NCBI RefSeq assembly: GCF_016545825.1
Contig: NC_052616.1
Location: 2,852,001-2,916,000, forward strand
Length of the DNA: 64,000 bases
Source: Eucalyptus grandis
Taxonomy: Eukaryota > Streptophyta > Magnoliopsida > Myrtales > Myrtaceae
Direction of reading: 5' to 3'
The position numbers and the translations under genes are program-made. The notes under the pieces are model-generated. The model saw only the letters and a program-made list of their open reading frames with translations. It made no database searches and had not been told where the DNA came from. Below are positions 35,911 to 46,500 of the stretch, in pieces; position 1 is the stretch's first letter; the number at the start of each line of letters is the position of its first letter.

Positions 35911-38573
35911 ATGGCGGGGAGTCATGAAAAATCAAATCTCAGAGTTTCTGCTGAGAAAGTGCTGAGATTTCCAGGTGAGGTGGGTGTTATGATGTGGGAG
36001 GTGGGCAAAGAAGATCCAAGAAGGGTGATCCACTCGATCAAAGTTGGTTTGGCTTTGTCATTGGCTTCAATGCTGTGTCTGTTGGAGTCACTGTCTCAAG
36101 GGATTGGCCAAAATGCAATCTGGGCTGTCATGACTGTTGTTGTTGTCCTTGAGTTCACTGCAGGTAACTTCAATCTTAGCAAAAACCAAAAAGGATACAA
36201 AGAAAGTAAGAAGGAAATGATCGTTGCTGATATGGGCATTCACAATTTTTGTGAACATGTGTATGGCTTTTGCGATTTAGTTTTCTTCCTTTTCATCGTG
36301 TTCTTTTACCTTTGTGCGATGAGAATATGTTATTTGCAGCTGAAACACCAAGATCGGAAAGATTTTTTACCATTGAATCACTTGACTTATTCTTCGTATG
36401 ACAGGGGCCACACTACGTAAAGGGCTGAACAGGGGCGTTGGGACGCTGTTAGCGGGACTGTTCGCGCTCTTTGTTGAGTGTCTCACGGCAGATCGGCCTA
36501 CACCCAGAGCAGTGGTCATGGCATGGACAGTTTTTGTCATTGGTGAGCGCTAAGTTTAAGGCGTATTACGAGTCATTGTTGAATGGCCTCAAACTAAATT
36601 ATGCAGTTTGATAGATCCCAAGCTCCATCGTCACTTGTTAACATTTCAAATTAGACATTAGGCCAAAGGAATTGATACCAACTATAGATCATCTTTTGTT
36701 ACTCAAGTATTTCATCAAGTCAATGTTCTTTTATTTTCCTGTTTCGAGCCAAAGTACGCCATACAATACAATGCTTCTCTCTTTTCTCACTCAGCGGCGG
36801 TGCCACATTGTAAATGTCACAGGAGCTGCAGTTACCTACATGAGGTTCCTTCCCACTATAAAGAAGAATTATGACTATGGGGTCATGATATTCATTTTGA
36901 CCTTCAGTTTGATACTAGTGTCCAACTACCGTATTGATGATACAACGAGGATGGCGCGAGACCGCTTCTACACTATCGTAATCGGTTGTGGAATATGTCT
37001 TTTCTTGAGTCTGCTCATCTTTCCAACTTGGTCAGGTGATGACCTCCATAAATCCACAATAGCCAAGCTTGAAGGACTAGCACAATCTGTAGAAGGTATG
37101 ATAAGCATCTTTTGATTTCAGCTCGTATTCTTGCGAAATGGTTCAACTCAACTGAAGTGGGTTCCTCACAGCCTGTGTTGGGGAGTACTTTGGTGATGCT
37201 CAGACAAAAGAAATCCAAGACGAATTGTTGAAGGATTCCATCGACGAAAACTGCATCAAAGTATTGGATTCCAAGTACACTGATGAAACTATGGTATTAC
37301 TCACTTGGTTTCGTGACTGTCAATTTGAAATACGAAAAACCAATATTTGACTAGCCTCGTTGCAATTTTGCAGGCGTTAAATGCAAGTTGGGAGCCGAGA
37401 TACCGATGGAAGTGTTACAAATCTCCTTGGCAGCAGTATGTGAAGTTCGGAGCTGCTCTACGCCGTTTTGGTTACACAGTTATGGCTTTACACGGTTGTT
37501 TGCACACCGAAATCAAGGTATTGAAAATCGATTCTTATTGGAGTTATCATCAATACGACCAATGTTTTCTTAAGTAGCTGTTGCTATGACATCCACAAGC
37601 GCAAGTCTGTGTCCTGTAGAGGCAACTGTCAATAGCCCAACAATTTAGACAATTTTTTAAAGAGTTAGGTAAATCATTGCTACTGACATTCATTTATACT
37701 ACACGCAATACTGGCATATCAGATTAGAGTAGTTTCTCATGCGTAGATTACTCGACAGAAATTCTACCAAATATTTACCTTCCATAGATGCATCATTTTT
37801 GCCTTCAATAAAATCGGAGACTAAACTCATTGTCAGGCTATCTCTTCTCCGGAAATCCGTTGTGTATGTTCTTTTCTCTAACTAAAGCGCACTCCTAGAC
37901 ACCTATGATCATTTGCGCTGCCTTAAGGAAACATTCCCTAATTATTGGATTTAATTATGTTTCTTCTTTGGTACTATATTCATGAATGTAAATGTAATGT
38001 TGCTAGACTCCACCATCTGTACGTGCTCTCTTCAAGGACCAGTGCACCCGTTTAGCTGGAGAGGTATCAGAAGTGTTGGTGGAACTTGCTAACAGCATGA
38101 GGAATCGCCGCCATTTTTCTCCGGAAATTCTCTCCTGTCATCTCCATATAGCTTTGCAGGACCTCAACACCGCACTACAGTCCGAGCCGCTGATTCTCTC
38201 AGACTCGATGAACAGAAAGGACTCCGGATTCTCTCTTACGGCAAGCTTGGAAGCCAATTCTTCTCCTGTGCACGAATCAGCAACCGCAAGACCTCCTGAA
38301 CAAGTGCATGGCATTCAGAAGGTGTTAAGGCCACAGAGGAGTAAACTTGTTATAGCTAGCCTCGAGTTCTCCGAGACGCTTCCTTTCGCTGCATTTGCTT
38401 CTTTGCTAGTAGAGGCCGTGGCTAGGCTTGATCATGTTATTGAGGAAGCTGAACAGCTGGGGAGGATGGCTCGGTTTAAGGAGTATAGAGCGGGTGACGA
38501 TGTTGCTGTGACACTTGAAAGAACGAAATCGGACTTCGTAGAGAATCATTTCCCTCCATCGGAAGCAGAGTAG
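35911..38573 (+). CDS. Aluminium-activated malate transporter family (ALMT-B1), six exons, 498 aa
   Basis: Second intact ALMT anion channel. Exons 35911-36163, 36405-36542, 36823-37095, 37172-37293, 37374-37517, 38007-38573; GT-AG, phases consistent and identical in position to the A gene. Block VGKEDPRRVIHSIKVGLALS, then six hydrophobic segments in residues about 45-200, WEP motif ASWEPRYRWKC near residue 267, and the C-terminal LEFSETLPFAAFASLLVEA. It differs clearly from A1 in exon 2 (LTADRPTPRAVVMAWTVF against the A-type TTNSGHMLRAIFIGATVF) and has a shorter linker in exon 6. The start is the first ATG, preceded by an in-frame TTG. Copies of this B type also exist as pseudogenes at 52.5 and 53.6-55.8 kb. 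No lesion seen. Confidence 0.93.
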
Positions 38574-39169
38574 TGGGGATTTTACTTTTTGGGATGAGTG
38601 CCCTCTAAGGTTCTGGTGCTATTTTCTTCTTCTTGTAGCCCCTTTTAGGCATATTATCTTCTCAACAGGTCTCGTATAGACCAACTGATTTGAAAGGGCA
38701 GAACCTTATTCTTTTATTGATCAGATAGATTTGTTTTAGTTATAATGGTAGTATTAGAAACACGGTCCTTATTGAAATAAGAATACTACGAGTGCCATAA
38801 CTTTCTACCGTTTTCACTTGAGTGCCACGACTTATTTATCATTTTTTTACCTTACCATTAAATGCCATAACTTCTAAAAATGTTCACTTGATTGCTATAA
38901 CTTTCAATCGATCGTTTATGTGCAAAATTTTTATAAAAGATGTTCACCCAAGTGCCGGAAGTCCGACGTGGCATAGTATTTGTGGTGAACTTTTTAATAA
39001 ATTTATGGAACTCAAGTGAGGGATTGAAAAGTTCACTGCATCAACTGATTGGTGATACTCTGCCAATATTGAGCTATGGTCGTACAAATATGAAGTCACT
39101 GGTGGTCCTGCTGTAACATTCATTTGAAGAAGAATGTAGCCCTTGGCAGATGAAGAGCACAGCTGAAAA
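38574..39169. other. B1 3' UTR and transposon-like remnant
   Basis: After the 3' UTR, 38790-39020 repeats ACTTGAGTGCCA and GTGCCATAACTT-type motifs in both orientations, as seen in plant Mutator-like fragments; no clean ends. The remaining 150 bp resemble about 49.6-49.75 kb, upstream of another decayed A exon 6. Confidence 0.4.
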
Positions 39170-40548
39170 TCAGACGTCAATGCTTGCCTAGCAGCTGCAC
39201 AGGCCAGCGAAAAGAACCAAGAGACCTCCAAAGTCTCATTGCTCTGTGTAAAAAGAGACACCTCCGCCTAATTGGAGTCAAGGACCTAAAGGGCTTCAGA
39301 GCAATCGAGGGAGAATGAGAGGAAGGTCTTGAGGCTGCAGCTGACCAAGATCGCCATCACAAGCTAGGAGTTCTTGAAGGCGGTCCCTTTCATGGCTTTT
39401 GCCACCCTACTAGTTGAGATGGTCGCTAGTAGGGGTGAGCATGGTCCGGGTTGGGCCAATCCACCTCCTAACCCAAGGACCAATCTGCATAGTGTTGGTT
39501 CTTAATTTTTGGGATCGAGGACCGATCCTATTGAGCTTGGGACCAAGGAGCGGACCGACCAGTTCCAGGGTCAACTCAGGACCAACTGATAATTTTTTAT
39601 TTCATTTTTTGTACTCCTTAAAAAGGCGATTGAGGATTGGACTGACCCAATGGGTTCGATCCGGTTTCAAGGTCAACCTATGACTAACCAATAATTCTTT
39701 ATTTCATTTTTTGTACTCCTTAAAAGAGCAACCGAGGACCGTATCGATCCAATGAGTTCGATGATGAGCAAGGTCAGCTAAGAAAGGCAAGCAGTGAGGG
39801 TCAAGTGGGGTGAGCGTTGAATAGAATGAGCATCGAATGTTGAGCCGGGAGCAAGCCAAGCGAGCATTGAGCGGCGAGCGGCACAAGTGACCCAAAGCGA
39901 GCGAGGTGAATGTTGAGTGGCGAGCGGAGAAGTTATTTTTTTCGATTTTAACAAATTGAAGACTAAGAAGACAAATAAGACAAAAAAGAACGAATACTAG
40001 AGGAGGATGCCATAAGATGCCTTTTTGGATGCCGTGAGAACTCCTCACAAAAACATTTTCCCATTTCGTAAATTATGACTATTAACGCCGTAAAATATAT
40101 TAAAAACCTAAGTTATTAAAGAATAATGTAAAATTATTTGAACTCCTCATTAAAAAGCTGTTTAATGTTGTTGACACCGTTTATTTTAAGATTTTCTCTA
40201 TATAAGAAATTATATATATATATTGGTCCGGGTTGGACAAACCCGCAACTTTTAGGACCAAAGACCGACATGCACAGTGCTGGTCTAAGAATTCTAGGAC
40301 CAATGACCAACCTAGTTTCCTTGGAAATCGGACCAGGATCGGTAGGGTTGGGCCGGTCCAGGGTCGGTCCAGGGTCGACCTAGACCGATGCTCACTCCTA
40401 GTCGCTAGACTTGAACTAATGATCGAGGAAGTTGAGGAATTAGGATAGGTTGCATGCTTTAAAGAGTTTAGACCCGATCAGATCTCTATCACTTGTGAGT
40501 GCCTGACTGAGGATGTGTGTCACAATGATTTGCTTGGAGCAGAATAGG
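39170..40548 (+). pseudogene. ALMT-A2 pseudogene: 3' part of exon 6, split by a hAT element
   Basis: 39170-39429 and 40409-40548 align with the second half of A1 exon 6 through the final stop. TTG to TAG replaces a Leu in SLEF, and CAG to TAG a Gln near the end, with frameshifts in between. Exons 1-5 are missing. The two halves are separated by a 971-bp insertion. Confidence 0.9.
39430..40400. mobile_element. Non-autonomous hAT transposon, 971 bp
   Basis: Ends TAGGGGTGAGCATGGTC and (inverted) TAGGAGTGAGCATCGGTC. The 8-bp duplication GTCGCTAG is perfect (39422-39429, 40401-40408), the hAT hallmark. It lies inside ALMT exon 6; the equivalent uninterrupted site in A1 is about 30817-30826. Internally it holds GGTCCGGGTTGG-type repeats in several copies; no transposase. 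Confidence 0.9.
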
Positions 40549-41084
40549 TAGATGATCAACCAAAACACCAGAATAGATTGAGCATAATACTACCTCTAAC
40601 GATCATCATTAGGCGAACGTTTCAAGCACAGCACCAATATCTTGATATTTGTTTGACCTTTGCTCATGATTAGCATGACCTTTGCTCATAATCAGCACGT
40701 GCAAATTATCACCAGTCATGGATGAGAAAATATTGGGTACCTTAAAAGTACCACGTAATTTGTGCTCTAAACCATTCAAAGTGTGACACCCGTTCGTGCG
40801 TCAGTCCACATCGTCCCACTTCTCCATTTCAAACCAATGCGCAGAAGCCTCTCTCTCTGCTCTCTCGAGCATAAGCTTTGGCCCACCTCTGCAGATCGTC
40901 TCTCTCCTTTGACTAAGGAGAAAATCAAGTGCCATTTTGAAAAAAATTCGGACTGAGCGAGGGTTTCTTCTTCTTCTCTTTCTTCGCGCCTCTCTCACTC
41001 TACCCTCCCTCTCTCTCTTTGACGAACTCTCTCACTCTACCATCCCCTCTCTCTCTCCGACAAGAACCTTCCAGTCTCTCCGTG

Positions 41085-41400
41085 CCCTCCCTCTTTCCGA
41101 CCGGTGAGCCACGCTAGCAACTGACGAACCATTGCATTGGACTAGCAAGGGGACGGCGAGACCTAGCTCCCTCCCTTTGCCCTCCCTCTTTTTGACCAGT
41201 GAACCACCGCACAGGATCAGCAAGAGGACCGCGACCTCCCTCTCTCTCTCTTTGCCCTTCCTCTTTCCGACCGACAAACCACTGCACGGGACCAGCGAGA
41301 GGACCACGAGCAATGATGAACCACTACACGGGACTAGCGAGAGGACCGCGACCTCCCTCTCTCTCCCTGCCCTCCCTCTTTCCAACTGGCGAACCACCAC
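41085..41400. repeat. Minisatellite in the left Pack-MULE arm, unit about 70-80 bp
   Basis: Three to four imperfect repeats built on GAACCACTGCACGGGACCAG, CGAGAGGACCGCGACCTCC and CTCTTTCCGACC. The right arm holds the inverted counterpart at about 42700-43060, including a (GA)n expansion at 42846-42881. The repeat must predate or accompany arm formation. Confidence 0.7.
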
Positions 41401-41499
41401 GAGCAAATCAAATATTTTTGTAGAGATCTCCCATCGTCGCCTTCATCTTCTTTTCCCCCCTTTTTTTTGTTTTGTTGTTTTTTTTCCCCTAGTGTTCTG

Positions 41500-41840
41500 A
41501 TGGTGGATCTGGAGTTGCATATGGAGGACGACATGATGTCTCACATCAACCTCGACGGCTTCTTTGGCGACCTCCCTAAGGCCGACGACGTCATCAGCGC
41601 GTGTTTCTCGACAAACGCATCGTCGTCGTCTCCAGACTCAGGGCTCTCGTGATTCGACGAGATCGAGAACATCCTGATGAAGGATGACGAGGACAATAGA
41701 GTTGTCGGTGGTGGGATTAGGGCTGATTTGAGCCAAGAGTTCTGCGATAGGTTCCTCACTAACGTGCTGGTTGACTCCCCCGGAGATGGGTTTGCGGAGA
41801 TAGCCGACGGGTTCGGCGACAAGGAGCCTGGATCGTCGGA
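41500..41840 (+). pseudogene. Captured bZIP60-like N-terminal exon, left arm
   Basis: Reads MVDLELHMEDDMM, LDGFFGDLPKADDV, SSSPDSGLS, then an in-frame TGA where a Trp would fit, then FDEIENILMKDDED and DLSQEFCDRFLTNVLVDSPG. The acidic pattern resembles the N-terminal activation region of plant bZIP60 (SPDSW-EIEN-LM), by memory. Homology with the right arm breaks off at about 41840, before any basic region. Not a functional gene. Confidence 0.65.
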
Positions 41841-42176
41841 TGCCATACAAGCTAGACTACATAGCTCACCTTAGCAACAAAGACAAATGAGGAAGAAAGA
41901 AAGTGAGAGAACAAAATCCTTTGCAAAATGAGCAGTTTTTCTATGTGCTGAGACTGTTATTGCATCCACTTATGACTTAATAAAAATAGATAAATTACTA
42001 TCACATTAAAACGGTTAATATCATAGAATACTATCCATGTTTTTTTGCAGCAATGTATACATTAGGTAAGGCTGGATAGACTCAAGCCGCACGCAGTAGA
42101 CATCACACACCCTTTGGGGATCACTAACCTCGAACTTTACAGGCAATAGAGAAGGCGCTGAACCAAATCAACGTAC

Positions 42177-42601
42177 CTCTTGAGCTTCTTAGAAGCAGGA
42201 TCATAGGCTTCACCGCCACCATTAGCCCCATCAACCTTCGCAGCCTCGACCCAACCGTCATCCGACGATCCAAGCTTCTTGTCGCCGAACCCGTCGGCTA
42301 TCTCCGCGGACTGATCTCTGGGGGAGTCAATGAGCACGTTAGTGAGGAACCTATCATAGAACTCCTGGCTCAAATTAGCCCTAATCCCGTCGCCGACAAC
42401 TCCGCCGTCCTCATCATCCTTCATTAGGATGTTCTCGATCTCGTCGAATCACGAGAGCCCCGAGTCTAGAGACAACTATGACGCGTTCGTCAAGAAGCAC
42501 ATGCCGATGATGTCGCCGGCCTCAGGGAGGTCGCCGAAGAAGTCGTCGAGGTTGATGTGAGACATCACGTCGTCCTCCATATGCAACTTGAGATCCACCA
42601 T
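42177..42601 (-). pseudogene. Captured bZIP60-like N-terminal exon, right arm
   Basis: Inverted copy of the left-arm fragment, extending further: after FLTNVLIDSPRDQSAEIADG it continues DDGWVEAAKVDGANGGGEAY and DPASKKLKR, where a good splice donor (AG|GTACGT) at 42177/42176 marks the old exon end. It contains stops where the left arm also has one. Retention of a donor and intron sequence suggests capture from genomic DNA rather than cDNA. No bZIP domain is included. Confidence 0.65.
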
Positions 42602-42842
42602 AAGAACACTAGGGGAAAAAAACAACAAAACAAAAAAAAATGGGGAAAAAGAAGATGAAGGCGACGATGGGAGATCTCTACAAAAACATCTGATTTGCTC
42701 GTGGTGGTTCGCCGGTCGAAAAGAGGGAGGGCAGAGAGAGAGGGAGGTTGCGGTCCTCTTGCCAGTCTCGTGCAGTGGTTCATCGATTGCTCGCGGTCCT
42801 CTCGCCAGTCCATGCGATGGTTCGTCGGTCGGAAAGAGGGAG

Positions 42843-42883
<41 letters not shown>

Positions 42884-43514
42884 CGTGGTCCTCTTACCGG
42901 TCCCTACGTTGGTTCGCTGGTTGGAAAAAAGGAGGGCAGAGGGAGGGAGCTAGGTCTCGCGGTCCCCTCGCCGGTCCTAGTGCGGTGGTTCGTCAGTTGC
43001 TGGCGATGGTTCGCCGATCAGAAAGAGGGAGGGCATGGAGAGACTATGAGGTATCATCCTGCTCGTCGGAGAGAGAGGGAGGATGGTAGAGTGAGAGAGT
43101 TCGTCGGAGAGAGAGAGGGAGGGTAGAGTGAGAGAGGCGTGAAGAAAGAGAAGAAGAAGAAACCCTTGCTTAGTCCGAAATTTTTTCAAAATGGCGCCTG
43201 ATTTTCTCCTTAGTCAGAGGAGAGAGATGATCTGCAGAGGTGGGCCAGGGCTTATGCTCGAGAGAGCAGAGAGAGAGGTTTCCACATGTTGGTTTGAAAT
43301 GGAGAAATGGGACGATGTGGACTGACGCACGGACATGTGTCACGCTCTGAATGGTTCAGAGCACAGATTGCGTGGCACTTTTAAGGTACCTAATATTTTC
43401 TCAATCATAGATAGTGTTTACAGACAAGTTGCAATAATATGACTTGTGATCTAATTTCTAGGAAAATTATTGACCAAATCAGCTACCAAAGACTTCATCA
43501 CCAAAATTCCATTT

Positions 43515-46500
43515 TGATGGAGCCATTATCTAAAGGGATCGGCTGAAACTCCATTTGGGCTGTGATGATTGTGGTTGTGGTGCTAGAGTATCAATAATAT
43601 TCCAATTCCTTCAAATTTGTCATGAGATTGTTTTAGCCTAATAGATCATACTATTTTTCTCATTGATAGGTACAACTTTGTGCAAGAGACTTAATGGAAG
43701 ATTGGGCACTGTTTTGGCAGGGTCCTTGGCATTTCTAATTAAATATGTTACGACGAATTCTGGTAAGGTGCTTCAAGCCGTTTTCATTGGAGCTGCATTT
43801 TTTCTTATTGGTAATTTTGGTTGATAAAACAAACTATATTATCCACTTGAAGACTTCTCTCCAAACATTCATGGTCATATTTTCTCATCATGAGTCTGCT
43901 TACAACTTTTTTGCCTTTTGCCGCAATATTTAGAGGAGCTCCAACTATAGTTCTTTCCGTACATAAAGAAGAACTATGGTTACGGAGTCGTAATATTCCT
44001 CTTGACGTTTAATTTGATCACATACTCGAGCTATGGTGTTCAAAATGTGTTGAAGATAGCCCACGAGCACCTCTACACAATTGCCATTGGGTGCGCCATC
44101 TGCCTTTTCATGACTCTGATGATATTTCCTAATTAGTCAGGGGAAGATCTCCATAATTTTATGGTATCTAAGCTAGAAGGCCCGGCAAGATCCATTGAAG
44201 GTAAATGGAATAGGCTGATGTGGTGACAAACACATACTCTTCAGCATAAAAAAAACTGAAATTTACACTTAACTCATAACTATAAGAAGAGTAGTTGACC
44301 ACTTTGACGGAGAAAATATTGTTTGTAGCATGTGTTAACGGATACTCAGCAAGGTGAAGTTAGCAGAATAGGTGAATGAATCATTGGAAGACCATATATA
44401 CAAGGGTCATAAGGCCATCTTGGACTTTAAGACTAGTAATGAGACTCTCGTGACATTTTCCATTGCTCCTTTAAGAAAACCATATTGATCTTGGATTGAC
44501 ATAAATAAGATGAGACTTTACCCGTCTTTGTACAATGAACTTTTTAGGCACTACATGCTAGTTGAGAACCAAGGCGTAAAAGATATTATATGTCCTCGTG
44601 ACAGTGATATGTTAAATTGGGAGTTATTCTATGCCACTTTGGTTACACAGTCATGTGCTACATGGATGTTTGAGTATAGAAATACATTTATCCTTTTAAT
44701 GTCTCATTTATTAGCGAAGATGTCAAAATTAACATCATTATTGTCCACCGATAGACATGGTTGATCGGCGAGCAATGGGCATGCCAACATCGAGTGGCTG
44801 GCGATCATGCCACTATATAATCTGTCTTCAATTTCTCACATTCATGAGAAAAAAGCCGAGAATCTATGTTTTTTGTTATTCTCTAAAATGGAACCGGCTT
44901 CAAGTTCTTTGTTATTTCTCAAAACTATGGTGTTGTTTGTGCAAATTGTATGTTGCGATTTTTATAAGACACACATTTTCATGAATCTAAGGCCATTTGG
45001 CGGAGGACTAATTAAAGTAGTCTTTAATCTGTTGATTTCTAGACCTCGTGTGACAATATGATTTTTCCATTTCTGTTTTTGATTGAATGAGCCGGGCTTT
45101 TTATCGACGCGCTTATAATGCTATTATCTAAGCCGATCACTCATGAGATAAATAGTCTATTTGGGGAAGTCGTTAAGGAATTTTAATGCAACGGGCTTAA
45201 GAATTCAACCAGGTATCGATTGCTCGGCTGTGTTAGTCTGCAAGGGTTATTATGGCACAGTCGAAAATCTAGTAAAAATCGGAGATAGGCCGATTTGACC
45301 GAGGTGTGTGATTAAGTGTGGGTGATTCCACCTAATGACAAAATTCTCGTCGAACAGCACTAAACCGATTTTTCTGTCGTTTTGGTACCTTGTACTCATA
45401 TTTGAAACTTTGAGATTTTCACGGTAATCGAGGGTCTCCAATGTGTTGAAGAGGTACATTGTGATTTGAGATAGATTGATCACGAGTCAATTGCACCAAA
45501 AATCCCTAAAAACTACCCGGTAGCTTAGGTCACGCTAAAATCGCGTCAGATCAAAATTAACCGCGAAATTTAATCTTATTTTAGAAATCAAGAGTTCTAC
45601 CGTGTCACAATCAATTCTAGGAACATTGATGCACCCTCTCAAGGCCTTTTTACAAACTTGAAATTTTGGTGGGAAATTCAAATTGCAGCAAATTAAGTAA
45701 AAATTGGAAAAGCCATAATTTAAATGGATTTTTGGTCTTCAAATTGGAGATGAGAATTATAAGGATTTAATTGAGGCCTTATTTTTGTTACCTAAGGTTA
45801 TTAAATGTCAAAGTGTAAAAGGGAAAAATCTAATGTAAAGACTATGAAATTCGGAGCTCTACATGCCAAAGCGGAATTCAACTTCATTTGAGGTGCATTT
45901 GGGGAAGATTGAGTCATTAAAGAGGGGTAGGCCCCTTGATAGTGAGATGGCCCAAAAATTCCATGGAAAATGGACAACTTGATGTGGAAACTAAGGGAGG
46001 GACCCTCCATGGTTTTTTTTTTCTCTCTTTTCCCCCTCCATCTGTGCGGTTTCCCTTCCCCCTTGCCTGCTCGATCGTCCCTCTCTCCCTCTCACTTTCC
46101 CTTCCTTTTTCCTTTCCCTTTTCTTCCACCAACTCTTTTGTCTTGGCCTTCTTCAAGTGTTTCGACTTCCCCTATTTCGGCTGAACCAATCGAACAGCAG
46201 CCAAAATTAGAGAGGGACTCTGTTTTGGTGTTGCTGGTTTCTAAACCAGCACAACCCTCCACCAAGCCGCCCTTCATGTTCCATTTCTTTTTTATTTGGC
46301 CTTTAATCTCTGCTCAATCACCTCCACTAGTAGTTTGGCAGCCCTCTAAAACCGACGTGACCCATGCATCTTTGTGCCGAAAGCTCAGCACCTCTGTCCA
46401 CGGTTGCTGCAGCGTCTCCTTAGCTCATCCCTCTTCAATTTTAGCTCACCAACCTCACCGGAGACCACCACCCCTTCGCCGTTGTTGCTGCCCTATCGCT

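Larger units (their letters stand above)
40724..43402. mobile_element. Pack-MULE with long inverted arms carrying bZIP60-like exon copies
   Basis: A 2.68-kb inverted repeat. The left arm is about 40724-41840 and the right arm about 42270-43402, with a loop of about 430 bp. Both ends read GAGAAAATATT inward followed by a GTACCTTAAAAGT stretch. Flanks AGTCATGGAT (40714-40723) and AATCATAGAT (43403-43412) agree at 8 of 10 bases, a target duplication typical of Mutator-like elements. Each arm holds a copy of the same gene piece. The related flank at about 52931-52950 has no insert. There is no transposase. Confidence 0.85.

Noticed and set aside
41500..42601. A functional bZIP60 gene
   Set aside because: No basic region or zipper is present, both copies have in-frame stops, and they are mirrored within a transposon.
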